Assembly: GCA_029932835.1 (NCBI GenBank)
Contig: JAOZPI010000002.1
Coordinates: 1 to 22,667, forward strand
DNA length: 22,667 nucleotides
From: an archaeon
GTDB lineage: Archaea > Altiarchaeota > Altiarchaeia > JAFGQM01
Direction of reading: 5' to 3'
The notes below the pieces were generated by a model, which searched no databases, had not been told where the DNA came from, and saw only the letters and a program-made list of their open reading frames with translations. A program made the translations under genes and the position numbers. Shown in pieces: positions 16,354 through 22,667 of this stretch (within the stretch, counting starts at the first letter, position 1; every line of letters begins with the position of its first letter).

Positions 16354-17172
16354 ATGATTCCAATAGCAATATGTGGGGCCTGTGGCCGTATGGCGGGTCA
16401 GGTTTTGAGAAGGGCTGCAGAGGACAAAGACATAGATGTGGTCTCTGCTGTTGAGTCCCCTGCGAATCCAAACATCGGGAGGGATGTTGGAGAGGTTTTG
16501 GGCATAGGGCCTCTTGGGATTGATGTAGTGGGGGCAGACGGTCTTGCCTCAGAGTTGCAGAAAAAGAATCCTGCACTCTTGATAGACTTCACAAACCCAG
16601 AGGCTTGTCTCAATAATGTACGGGTTGCGACCTCAAATGGCGTTGGGGTTGTTGTTGGAACCACGGGGTTTACTCCAAAACAGTTAGCGGATTTAAGGGC
16701 CTTGATAACGCAGGGGAGAGTCGCAGGCACCATAGCCCCCAACTTTTCTGTAGCTGTCAATCTCTTCTTTAAGATGGCTGGGGACCTTTCTGCTGTGCTG
16801 CGGGATTACGATGTTGAGATAATCGAGGCACACCACAGGTTCAAGAGAGACGCCCCATCTGGAACTGCAAAAAAACTGGCCCAAATAATTGCAGAGTCAC
16901 GTGATGTTGGGCTGAAGGACGTGGCTGTTTACGGCAGACATGGGGCTGGTGAGAGGAGGAGGGAAGAAATAGGAATACACTCTATAAGAGGGGGAGACAT
17001 AGTGGGGGATCACACTGTGCTGTTTGCAACAATAGGGGAAAGATTGGAGATAAGACACCAAGCCCACTCCAGAGACGCCTTCGCGTACGGGTGCCTCAGG
17101 GCTGTAAAGTGGTTGGCCAAACAGGAACCTGGTTTGTACGATATGTTTGACGTTCTGGGACTGAGGAGGTAA
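16354..17172 (+). CDS. dapB: 4-hydroxy-tetrahydrodipicolinate reductase
   Basis: A 272-residue NAD(P)H-dependent reductase for the DapA product, forming tetrahydrodipicolinate. The N-terminal nucleotide fold starts at residue 2 with GACGRMAG, where the third glycine of GxxGxxG is Ala14. VVGTTGF (about 101-106) and APNFSVAVN (128-136) follow. The catalytic block EAHHRFKRDAPSGTA (158-172) carries His160/161 and Lys164. The length is normal. It starts ten bases after dapA, ends one base before dapL, and its final codons contain the dapL ribosome site. Confidence 0.95.
   Translation: MIPIAICGACGRMAGQVLRRAAEDKDIDVVSAVESPANPNIGRDVGEVLGIGPLGIDVVGADGLASELQKKNPALLIDFTNPEACLNNVRVATSNGVGVVVGTTGFTPKQLADLRALITQGRVAGTIAPNFSVAVNLFFKMAGDLSAVLRDYDVEIIEAHHRFKRDAPSGTAKKLAQIIAESRDVGLKDVAVYGRHGAGERRREEIGIHSIRGGDIVGDHTVLFATIGERLEIRHQAHSRDAFAYGCLRAVKWLAKQEPGLYDMFDVLGLRR
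17163..17170 (+). promoter_or_regulatory. Strong ribosome binding site for dapL
   Basis: GAGGAGGT, at the very end of dapB, lies three bases before the ATG at 17174. It fixes the dapL start and implies that dapB and dapL share a transcript. Confidence 0.6.
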
Positions 17173-17173
17173 G

Positions 17174-18334
17174 ATGCAGATCAAATATTCAGAAAACTTG
17201 AGCAGAATACTGCCCTACCCCTTTGTGGAGATTTCAAAGAAGAAGAAGGAGCTCCTTAAAATGGGGGCTGATCTGATAGATCTGGGTATTGGAGATCCCG
17301 ACTTGCCAACACCTGAGGGAATACGCGAGGCCCTGAAGCGCGCAGTTGATGAACCCTCCACACATCGCTATCCACTTGACCCAGGGCGACTGGATTTCAG
17401 GGAGGCATGGGCACGGTGGTGCAAAAAGAGGTTTGGCCTGAGGCTTGATATAGACCAGATACAGGTTCTAATAGGTTCAAAGGAGGGGTTGTGCAATATC
17501 GCGCGTGCCTTTTTGAATCCCGGAGATAAGGCATTAGTCCCTGATCCAGCCTACCCGGGCTACGCTAATGGGGGCGTTGTGCTCTCGGGCGGGATTCCAG
17601 TAAAAATGCCGCTAACAAAGGAAAATAACTTTCTGGTGGATCTAGGGGGGATAGACCCCAGCGATGCAAAAGATGCAAAATTAATGTACATAAACTATCC
17701 CAACAACCCCACAGGCGCAGTAGCAGATGCAGATTTCTATGGAGAGGTTGTGGACTTTGCAGAGGATAACAATATTATCGTGATCAGCGACAATGCCTAT
17801 AGTGAGATAACCTTTGACGGATACAAGGCTCCCTCTCTCCTTGAAATAGATGGTGCCGATGAGGTTGGAATTGAGATACACTCGTTTTCAAAAACCTACA
17901 ACATGACCGGCTGGAGGCTGGGTGTTGCCTATGGAAACCAACTTGTCATAGACGGGCTCAGGAGGGTGAAGGAAAACATAGATTCTGGAGTATTTGAGGC
18001 AATACAACTGGCAGGTCTCTACGCGCTCGAACACTACTCTGAGCCACCCTCTCTCAAGGAATATGATAAAAGGCTGGAAGCCATGGTGGAGGCATTTAAA
18101 GATGCAGGAATCTCTGTGGAAAAGCCCAAGGCGACCTTCTATATATGGGCAGAGGTGCCCCGCGGAGAAACCTCCCAGAGCTTTGTTTCTAAGGTCCTTG
18201 AAAAGGCACATGTAGTCCTAACCCCCGGAACAGCTTTTGGAGAGTACGGGGAGGGATACTTCAGAGCCTCTATAACCTCCTCTACAGAGAGAATAAGGGA
18301 AGCGGCTGACCGAATCAGGGATATGAACCTCTAG
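17174..18334 (+). CDS. dapL: LL-diaminopimelate aminotransferase
   Basis: A 386-residue class I/II PLP aminotransferase. DapL converts tetrahydrodipicolinate directly to LL-diaminopimelate with glutamate as donor, skipping the acylated steps of the DapD/ArgD/DapE route. Visible are LGIGDPDLPTP (37-47), HRYPLDPG (64-71), DPAYPGYAN, NYPNNPTGA (174-182) with the PLP-ring residues, SDNAY (205-209), and the PLP lysine Lys240 in SFSKTYNMTGWRLG with the conserved Arg248. Sequence alone cannot rule out a related aminotransferase, but the position after dapAB, with dapF and lysA nearby and no dapD/dapE in the window, supports DapL. Its 3' end overlaps the convergent regulator by 20 bases. Confidence 0.88.
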   Translation: MQIKYSENLSRILPYPFVEISKKKKELLKMGADLIDLGIGDPDLPTPEGIREALKRAVDEPSTHRYPLDPGRLDFREAWARWCKKRFGLRLDIDQIQVLIGSKEGLCNIARAFLNPGDKALVPDPAYPGYANGGVVLSGGIPVKMPLTKENNFLVDLGGIDPSDAKDAKLMYINYPNNPTGAVADADFYGEVVDFAEDNNIIVISDNAYSEITFDGYKAPSLLEIDGADEVGIEIHSFSKTYNMTGWRLGVAYGNQLVIDGLRRVKENIDSGVFEAIQLAGLYALEHYSEPPSLKEYDKRLEAMVEAFKDAGISVEKPKATFYIWAEVPRGETSQSFVSKVLEKAHVVLTPGTAFGEYGEGYFRASITSSTERIREAADRIRDMNL

Positions 18335-18953
18335 GATTAACCACAAGAGCCATATCCATCATCTCTGTGAACAGAATTATTCTGTTTTTTGTCTTCACCA
18401 GCCCATAAGAGAGCTCTGGGTTTTCCCTTAGCGTCTCCATTCTTACTCTCACTCTCCCTGTCGCGTTTTTCACTGCCTGTGCTATCTCTTTACATCTCAC
18501 CGGCAGTACCACCTCCAGCTCCTCCTCTGCCTCTCTGATCGCTCTTAGCACCTCTTCCTTGACCCTGTCTAGATTCTCCTTGGTGTTTTTTACAAATCTT
18601 GCCTCCCTGAACTCGTGAACTAAAAATAACATCTCATCCGGTATCTTTTCCAACATTTTTTCCCAAAACTCCCAATGCGTGTACAGGGAATCAAGCGTGT
18701 CCAGTAAGAGTTTTATTCTGCTCCTAACTACCACTCCTGCTCTTGTTATTTTGTAATTTCCGTCTTCCCTCTCAATAAGGCGAAGAAATTGGAGATCCTT
18801 GGCTTTGGATGAGGTGTTTGGGGCATTGGCTCCGACCACCCGCCTCAAGTCAGACAAGCGCATTGGTGTGTCTAGGGCTTCAAGTATCCTTAAACGAAGC
18901 CTCGAGGATACCAAGAATCGCAGTTTGTCGTGGTGCTGTGAGGAGGCGACCAT
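18315..18953 (-). CDS. Winged-helix transcriptional regulator, FilR1-like
   Basis: A 212-residue DNA-binding protein. Residues about 10-85 form a winged helix: SSRLRLRILEALDTPMRLSDLRR, then a recognition helix region NTSSKAKDLQFLRLIER and a wing GNYKITRAG. The remainder (HWEFWEKMLEKIPDEMLFLVHEF and a long charged helix after residue 120) resembles the middle domain of the FilR1 family (DUF1724) known from methanogens and related euryarchaea. It is shorter than I would expect for that family, so the C-terminus may be trimmed. The ATG at 18953 is about 26 bases from a leftward TATA box inside the repeat array, giving a leaderless transcript. Its effector is unknown. Control of its own promoter and of the divergent operon is likely from position. 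Confidence 0.72.
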   Translation of the reverse strand: MVASSQHHDKLRFLVSSRLRLRILEALDTPMRLSDLRRVVGANAPNTSSKAKDLQFLRLIEREDGNYKITRAGVVVRSRIKLLLDTLDSLYTHWEFWEKMLEKIPDEMLFLVHEFREARFVKNTKENLDRVKEEVLRAIREAEEELEVVLPVRCKEIAQAVKNATGRVRVRMETLRENPELSYGLVKTKNRIILFTEMMDMALVVNPRGSYP

Positions 18954-19042
18954 TTTTATTTATAAGGTGATATTTCTATTTATAAGTAAAACTATTAAAA
19001 TTATAAGTTAAAAATATTTAAATATTCTTCAGTAAACATACC
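18954..19042. promoter_or_regulatory. Divergent promoter region with TATA boxes for both genes
   Basis: An extremely AT-rich 89-base gap between two divergent starts. Rightwards, ATATTTAAATATT at 19014-19026 is centred about 23-25 bases before the ATG at 19043. Leftwards, CTTATAAAT at 18986-18978 is about 26-28 bases before the regulator ATG at 18953. Both spacings suggest leaderless transcripts. Confidence 0.5.
18958..19007. repeat. Three direct repeats ATTTATAAG at two-helical-turn spacing
   Basis: ATTTATAAG occurs at 18958-18966 and again at 18978-18986, and AATTATAAG at 18999-19007. The starts are 20 and 21 bases apart, close to two DNA turns, so all three face one side of the helix. Copy two overlaps the leftward TATA box of the FilR1-like gene. 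Likely a cooperative operator; TATA-like composition in AT-rich DNA is the alternative. Confidence 0.5.
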
Positions 19043-19387
19043 ATGGGAAAGGCACGACGAGACTCGCTGGAAATCTGCAAGGCCATTTTGTCCTCCCTTT
19101 CTACTCCCAAGACCATAAACGAGGTTGCAGGATCTATTGGTGCTGGGTGGGGCACAACAAAGAGGTGTTTGGATTTTCTGGAACAAATCGGATATATAAC
19201 GATGCTGGTGGGACCGCCTCGCCCTGTATACAAAAGAAGCAGCATAATAAAAATACCGGAACAATTTATTAACGACCTTCGCATAATTATAAAAAAGAAG
19301 GGCTCTAGGCATTACAGCCTTGAAGATTGTGTAAACGACGCCCTCTGGGATTTTATCCACAAAGAAAAGCACATAAGGAGGTATTAG
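19043..19387 (+). CDS. Small DNA-binding protein: winged helix plus ribbon-helix-helix-like C-terminus
   Basis: A 114-residue protein with two apparent DNA-binding parts. Residues about 8-66 look like a winged helix (SLEICKAILSSLSTPKTINEVA, then GAGWGTTKRCLDFLEQIGYITM and a wing ending PVYKRS). Residues 67-108 look like a ribbon-helix-helix unit: the strand SSIIKIP, helix EQFINDLRIIIKKKG, then SLEDCVNDALWDFIHKEK. The combination in one short protein is unusual as far as I can tell. Its stop is one base before the KaiC-like ATPase start, so the two form an operon and may act together. It starts at the ATG at 19043 with a TATA box at the right distance. Confidence 0.68.
   Translation: MGKARRDSLEICKAILSSLSTPKTINEVAGSIGAGWGTTKRCLDFLEQIGYITMLVGPPRPVYKRSSIIKIPEQFINDLRIIIKKKGSRHYSLEDCVNDALWDFIHKEKHIRRY
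19375..19382 (+). promoter_or_regulatory. Ribosome binding site fixing the GTG start of the KaiC-like gene
   Basis: AAGGAGGT lies six bases before the GTG at 19389, inside the last codons of the preceding gene. This is the best Shine-Dalgarno match I saw in the window and supports the GTG as the true start. Confidence 0.65.
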
Positions 19388-19388
19388 A

Positions 19389-20111
19389 GTGTCCCTCAAC
19401 CGCGTATCCTCGGGAATCAAGGAGCTTGATAAGATGATAGGAGGGGGATTTCCAGAGGGGGATATTATCCTTTATTCAGGCCCACCGGGGACAGGGAAGA
19501 CAATAGCGTGTCTTCATTTCATTGTCGATGGTCTAAAAAAGGGGGAGAACTGCATCTACATATCAAGTGAGGAGACCAGAGGGAAAATACTTGAACATGC
19601 AAAACTTCTAGGCCTTGACTTTGACGGTGCCATCAAAAAAAGAAAATTGGAAATCTTTCAGGTAGAGGACATAGCGTTCCAGGATCCCCTGGGGAGGAGG
19701 AGCAAACTACCCCGGGAGCCGGAGCAGCGCATGGAGCGTCTAACAGCTACAATTCGCAGATGGATGGAAAAATACAACGGAAAAAGGCTTGTTGTGGACT
19801 CCCTCATGGCTTACGCTATCAATGAGCCACTTAACCAGAAGGCCTTGCTCAATAGCGAGATGTTTCGGGAGTTGGATTCCCTCGGAATGACCACTATCCT
19901 AGTCTCTGAACTCCCAGCCGGCACGCCTGCGTATAGCCAAGACGGAATAACCGAGATCATGGCTGACGGTATAATCCTTTTTGGGCACGAAATCAAGGGA
20001 GGAAGGGGATATAAAACCCTTGAGGTGGTCAAAATGAGAGACACCAAGGTAACTGATGAGATAAGGTACTTTGACATTGCAACAGGGGGCATTAGATTTA
20101 TAAAATCTTGA
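19389..20111 (+). CDS. Single-domain KaiC-like RecA-fold ATPase
   Basis: A 240-residue ATPase of the archaeal KaiC/RadA-like family. It opens with VSSGIKELDKMIGGGFPEGDIILYSG, followed by the Walker A loop GPPGTGKT at residues 31-38, catalytic glutamates in ISSEET (61-62), Walker B LVVDS at 134-138, and the KaiC-type VVKMRDTK (214-220) before a final beta hairpin. It has one domain rather than the two of cyanobacterial KaiC. Such archaeal proteins probably hexamerise and are thought to take part in signalling, but their targets are mostly unknown. It is translated from GTG 19389, one base after the small HTH/RHH gene. The dapF start lies 46 bases downstream, so dapF may be read from the same transcript. 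Confidence 0.88.
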   Translation: MSLNRVSSGIKELDKMIGGGFPEGDIILYSGPPGTGKTIACLHFIVDGLKKGENCIYISSEETRGKILEHAKLLGLDFDGAIKKRKLEIFQVEDIAFQDPLGRRSKLPREPEQRMERLTATIRRWMEKYNGKRLVVDSLMAYAINEPLNQKALLNSEMFRELDSLGMTTILVSELPAGTPAYSQDGITEIMADGIILFGHEIKGGRGYKTLEVVKMRDTKVTDEIRYFDIATGGIRFIKS

Positions 20112-20157
20112 TCACCTCTCTCCATATGCATCTTTCTGCGCGTGGGGTGTATGGGAA

Positions 20158-20931
20158 ATGAACGCAATAGAGTTTGTAAAAATGCAGGGGACTGGCAACG
20201 ATTTCATCTTGATAGATGCCAGAAGGGCAAGAATAAGCAATCCAAGCAAACTTGCAGTAGACTTATGCAGGAGGCATTTCTCTGTAGGCGCAGATGGTTT
20301 ACTCCTGGTTCTGGATTCCAATGTTGCAGACTACAAGATGCGCATATTTAACCCAGACGGTTCTGAGGCTGAGATGTGTGGGAATGGGATAAGGTGCTTT
20401 GCCCGTTATCTACAGCAGGAGGAGGGGGTCGGTGGCGTTATCACAGTGGAGACAAGGGCAGGGATCATAAGGCCTAAGATAGGGAAGGATATCACGGTTG
20501 ATATGGGGAAGCCCGTGCCCGGGGAGTCGCGCAATCTGGATATAAATGGAGACAAGATCACGGTGACAGAGGTCTCTATGGGGAACCCCCATGCAGTAGT
20601 GTTTGTTGAGGATGTAAAAAATTATCCAGTGGAGCAGGTCGGGCGGGAGATAGAAAACCACCCCTCCTTCCCGAACAGGACAAATGTGGAGTTCGTAGCA
20701 GCAGGAAAGAGGGAACTGAATGTGCGTGTCTGGGAGAGGGGAGTCGGAGAGACGCTGGCTTGCGGGACAGGAGCATGTGCTGCTCTTGTTGCTTCTGTTT
20801 TGAACGGCAGGAGCGCGGAGAGGGCAAGGGTAAATCTTCCCGGCGGGAGCCTTACCGTAGAGTGGAGAGACCATGTATTCTTGAGCGGCCCTGCCGAGAG
20901 GGTCTTCGACGGCGTTATAAGATGGAGGTAA
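20158..20931 (+). CDS. dapF: Diaminopimelate epimerase
   Basis: A 257-residue PLP-independent racemase that turns LL- into meso-diaminopimelate by a two-cysteine mechanism. It begins FVKMQGTGNDFILID. The first catalytic cysteine is Cys74 in EMCGNGIRC, the second is Cys202 in ACGTGACA, and MGNPHAVVF, ERGVGETL and LPGGSLTVEW complete the family pattern. The short 5' gap (20112-20157) has a GGGGTG-like ribosome site but no clear TATA box, so it is probably cotranscribed with the KaiC-like gene. Its last ten bases overlap lysA. Confidence 0.96.
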   Translation: MNAIEFVKMQGTGNDFILIDARRARISNPSKLAVDLCRRHFSVGADGLLLVLDSNVADYKMRIFNPDGSEAEMCGNGIRCFARYLQQEEGVGGVITVETRAGIIRPKIGKDITVDMGKPVPGESRNLDINGDKITVTEVSMGNPHAVVFVEDVKNYPVEQVGREIENHPSFPNRTNVEFVAAGKRELNVRVWERGVGETLACGTGACAALVASVLNGRSAERARVNLPGGSLTVEWRDHVFLSGPAERVFDGVIRWR

Positions 20932-22163
20932 AAGGAAACAAGTTGTATCTTGGAGGAGTATCCGCAGATGATCTAGCTGAGGGGTACGGCACGCCCCTCT
21001 ATGTTTATGAAGAGGAGAAGATTCGAGAGCAGTATAGAAAACTCTTTGAGTCTCTAAGCTGGCCAAAGAAAAGGATCCTCTATGCCTGCAAGGCCAACAC
21101 AAACATTGCTGTCATGCAGATTCTAAAAGAGGAGGGATGCGGGATAGACGCTGTGAGCCCTGGAGAGGTTTTCATAGCCCTAAAGGCGGGGTTCAAGCCA
21201 GAGGATATTCTATTCACCGGAAATAGCGTCAGAGACGACGAGATGGATTATGTTGTGAAAAAGGGGGTTTTGGTGAATATAGACTCGCTAGACCAGCTGG
21301 AGAGGTATGGCAAGATGTTCCCTGGTACGGAAATATCAATCAGGATAAACCCGGATGTGGGGGCGGGGTACCATAGCCATATAATAACGGGAGGTCCTGA
21401 GAGCAAATTCGGCATATACTACGACAGGGTGGAAGAGATAAAGAAAATTAGCGATAGGTACAACCTGGAGATAATCGGGGTCCATAGCCACATAGGATCT
21501 GGAATCCTGAATATAGAGGATTACATAAAAGCCATGAAGGTGGTGATAAAGACTGCCAGGGATTTCAAGAACCTTGAATTCGTAGATTTCGGCGGCGGGA
21601 TAGGGATACCATACAAACCAGATGAAAGGGAAATAGATATAAGAGGGTTTGGAGAGAGGGCAAGTCAGCTCTTCTCCGAGTTCTGCAGAGAATATGGAAA
21701 GGAGCTTAGACTCATGTTAGAGCCAGGCAAGTATCTTGTCGGGCAGGCAGGTTTTCTTCTTACGCGCGTGAACACATTGAAAGAAACACCTAAATACAGG
21801 TTTGTTGGGACAGACACCGGGTTTAACCACCTAATACGTCCTATCCTGTATGGAGCATACCATGAGATAATCAATGGTTCAAACGTAGATGATGCCAAGG
21901 TTTCAGTGGTTATTGCCGGCAATGTATGCGAATCCGGGGAGGTTTTAACACGAGATGAGAAGGGTCCTGTAGAGAGGAGAATAAGCAGGGTACGAAATGG
22001 CGATATCTTAGTTATATGCAATGCAGGAGCATATGGTTTTTCTCAGGCCTCCACCTACAACTCCCGCCCACTACCAGCTGAAGTTCTCGTAAAAAACGGA
22101 AAGCCCAAACTCATCAGAAAGCGCGGAAGAATTGAAGACCTTCTCAAGGACCAGATCTACTAG
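20922..22163 (+). CDS. lysA: Diaminopimelate decarboxylase
   Basis: A 413-residue fold-type III PLP decarboxylase, the last step to L-lysine. It shows the PLP lysine Lys57 in YACKANTN, VSPGEVF, HSHIGSGI, DFGGGIGIPY, EPGKYLVGQAGF, the active-site cysteine in GNVCESGEVL, and the NAGAYGFSQASTYNSRP tail. The frame is open much further upstream inside dapF, but the ATG at 20922 gives the normal N-terminus (MEVKGNKLYLGGVSADDLAEGYGTPLYVY region) and a ten-base overlap with dapF. Its stop overlaps the convergent partial gene by four bases (CTAG). Confidence 0.96.
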   Translation: MEVKGNKLYLGGVSADDLAEGYGTPLYVYEEEKIREQYRKLFESLSWPKKRILYACKANTNIAVMQILKEEGCGIDAVSPGEVFIALKAGFKPEDILFTGNSVRDDEMDYVVKKGVLVNIDSLDQLERYGKMFPGTEISIRINPDVGAGYHSHIITGGPESKFGIYYDRVEEIKKISDRYNLEIIGVHSHIGSGILNIEDYIKAMKVVIKTARDFKNLEFVDFGGGIGIPYKPDEREIDIRGFGERASQLFSEFCREYGKELRLMLEPGKYLVGQAGFLLTRVNTLKETPKYRFVGTDTGFNHLIRPILYGAYHEIINGSNVDDAKVSVVIAGNVCESGEVLTRDEKGPVERRISRVRNGDILVICNAGAYGFSQASTYNSRPLPAEVLVKNGKPKLIRKRGRIEDLLKDQIY

Positions 22164-22667
22164 CACTCCTGGCTATCATACTCCTCCCACTTCTTGTGAC
22201 TATCTGCATAGTCCTTTGCAGCTTTTAGCGCAGAAGCAGCAGCCCCGAAAATGGCTAGTTTGTAGTAGAGAGGAAGCTTCTTGAGAGCCTCTAAAGTCAC
22301 ACCAGTGAAAAGTTTTCCTGTTCTTACAGCAAGAGCAGCCGCTGTTTTTCCGATAACCTTACCGGTGGCAATCAAGACGTCAGGGAAAGTTGTTATTTCT
22401 TTACTAATTGTGATACTTTTTACATCAATTATCTTCCCAGACTCATCATATATCCACTCTATCCCCTCTAATTTTCCTTCTGTCCAATGTTTCCAAATAT
22501 TGCTCCCCCTATATGTCACACTCTCAATCCCCCCCGTTTTCTTCAAGTTTTCAGAAAACTTTAGTCCTTTGGTTCCCCCTTTGCTCCATGGGGTTTTACT
22601 TGCGTCTTTTCCCCATATGGGCTTCCCCTTTCCTCCTGCTTCTCCTAAACTTGCGCCGGTGGAAGTC
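22160..22667 (-). CDS. Unrecognised protein, C-terminal part only (runs off the window)
   Basis: The minus-strand frame is open from the right edge to the TAG at 22160-22162, giving 168 visible residues. An internal TTG at 22546 would give 128 residues, but the uninterrupted frame and lack of a good start suggest that the gene begins outside the window. The visible part opens with a Gly/Lys-rich, low-complexity stretch (repeated GGKGK-, SKGGTKG-like pieces). Then come a Trp/Tyr-rich strand-like section (SNIWKHWTEGKLEGIEWIYD), a helical moderately hydrophobic section (VLIATGKVIGKTAAALAV, YYKLAIFGAAASALKAA) and a charged tail ending in Cys. I do not recognise a family. The Gly-rich linker before a compact C-terminal domain is what one sees in modular exported proteins, but that is only a resemblance. 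Confidence 0.6.
   Translation of the reverse strand, partial: TSTGASLGEAGGKGKPIWGKDASKTPWSKGGTKGLKFSENLKKTGGIESVTYRGSNIWKHWTEGKLEGIEWIYDESGKIIDVKSITISKEITTFPDVLIATGKVIGKTAAALAVRTGKLFTGVTLEALKKLPLYYKLAIFGAAASALKAAKDYADSHKKWEEYDSQEC

Noticed and set aside
20760..20921. Upstream extension of lysA within dapF
   Set aside because: The extra residues are Arg/Cys-rich and unlike any decarboxylase N-terminus; they are an out-of-frame reading of dapF.
20410..21102. A 230-codon minus-strand open frame across dapF and lysA
   Set aside because: It is antisense to two genes with confirmed catalytic residues and has no domain.
1..22667. CRISPR arrays, insertion sequences or integrase sites
   Set aside because: I found no regularly spaced repeat array, no transposase or integrase and no long terminal inverted repeats. 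The three repeats at 18958-19007 are too short and too few to be a CRISPR.

Overview
The window comes from an archaeon, most likely a euryarchaeon. The evidence is a uL16/L10e ribosomal protein gene of archaeal type, the archaeal block L21e - Rpo4 (RpoF) - DUF655, archaeal TATA boxes about 25-28 bases before start codons (often with almost no leader), a FilR1-like regulator of the kind known from methanogens and relatives, a small KaiC-type ATPase, and lysine synthesis through LL-diaminopimelate aminotransferase (DapL). Genes are tightly packed, with many 4-32 base overlaps. The species cannot be named from sequence alone.

Bases 1 to about 10,640 are a surface-polysaccharide locus. The rightmost gene, read leftwards, is UDP-glucose dehydrogenase (9305-10627). 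It is followed by UTP-glucose-1-phosphate uridylyltransferase (8311-9171) and UDP-glucuronate decarboxylase (7379-8314). Together these make a complete route glucose-1-P to UDP-glucose to UDP-glucuronate to UDP-xylose. The same strand continues with a methyltransferase, a CDP-alcohol phosphotransferase-like membrane protein, an 806-residue fusion of an F420-hydrogenase-beta-like iron-sulfur protein to a polysaccharide pyruvyltransferase, and a second methyltransferase. On the left are a lipid-linked-oligosaccharide flippase, a hexapeptide-repeat acyltransferase and a second CDP-alcohol phosphotransferase-like protein. The picture is of a pentose-containing, pyruvylated, methylated and possibly phosphodiester-linked glycan that is built on a lipid and flipped out. 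That final product is inference.

Bases 10,724-15,433 are housekeeping. They hold uL16 (divergent from ugd), a large Ca2+-type P-type ATPase on the opposite strand, a 252-base intergenic region with a GC-rich hairpin that looks like an undescribed small RNA, and the L21e - rpo4 - DUF655 operon.

Bases 15,462-22,163 hold a complete aspartate-semialdehyde-to-lysine pathway: dapA, dapB, dapL, then dapF and lysA. Between dapL and dapF sits a regulatory island: a FilR1-like regulator on the minus strand, divergent from a small winged-helix plus ribbon-helix-helix protein that is coupled to a KaiC-like ATPase. Their shared promoter carries three nearly identical 9-base repeats spaced 20 and 21 bases apart. 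The right edge holds the C-terminal part of an unrecognised protein on the minus strand.
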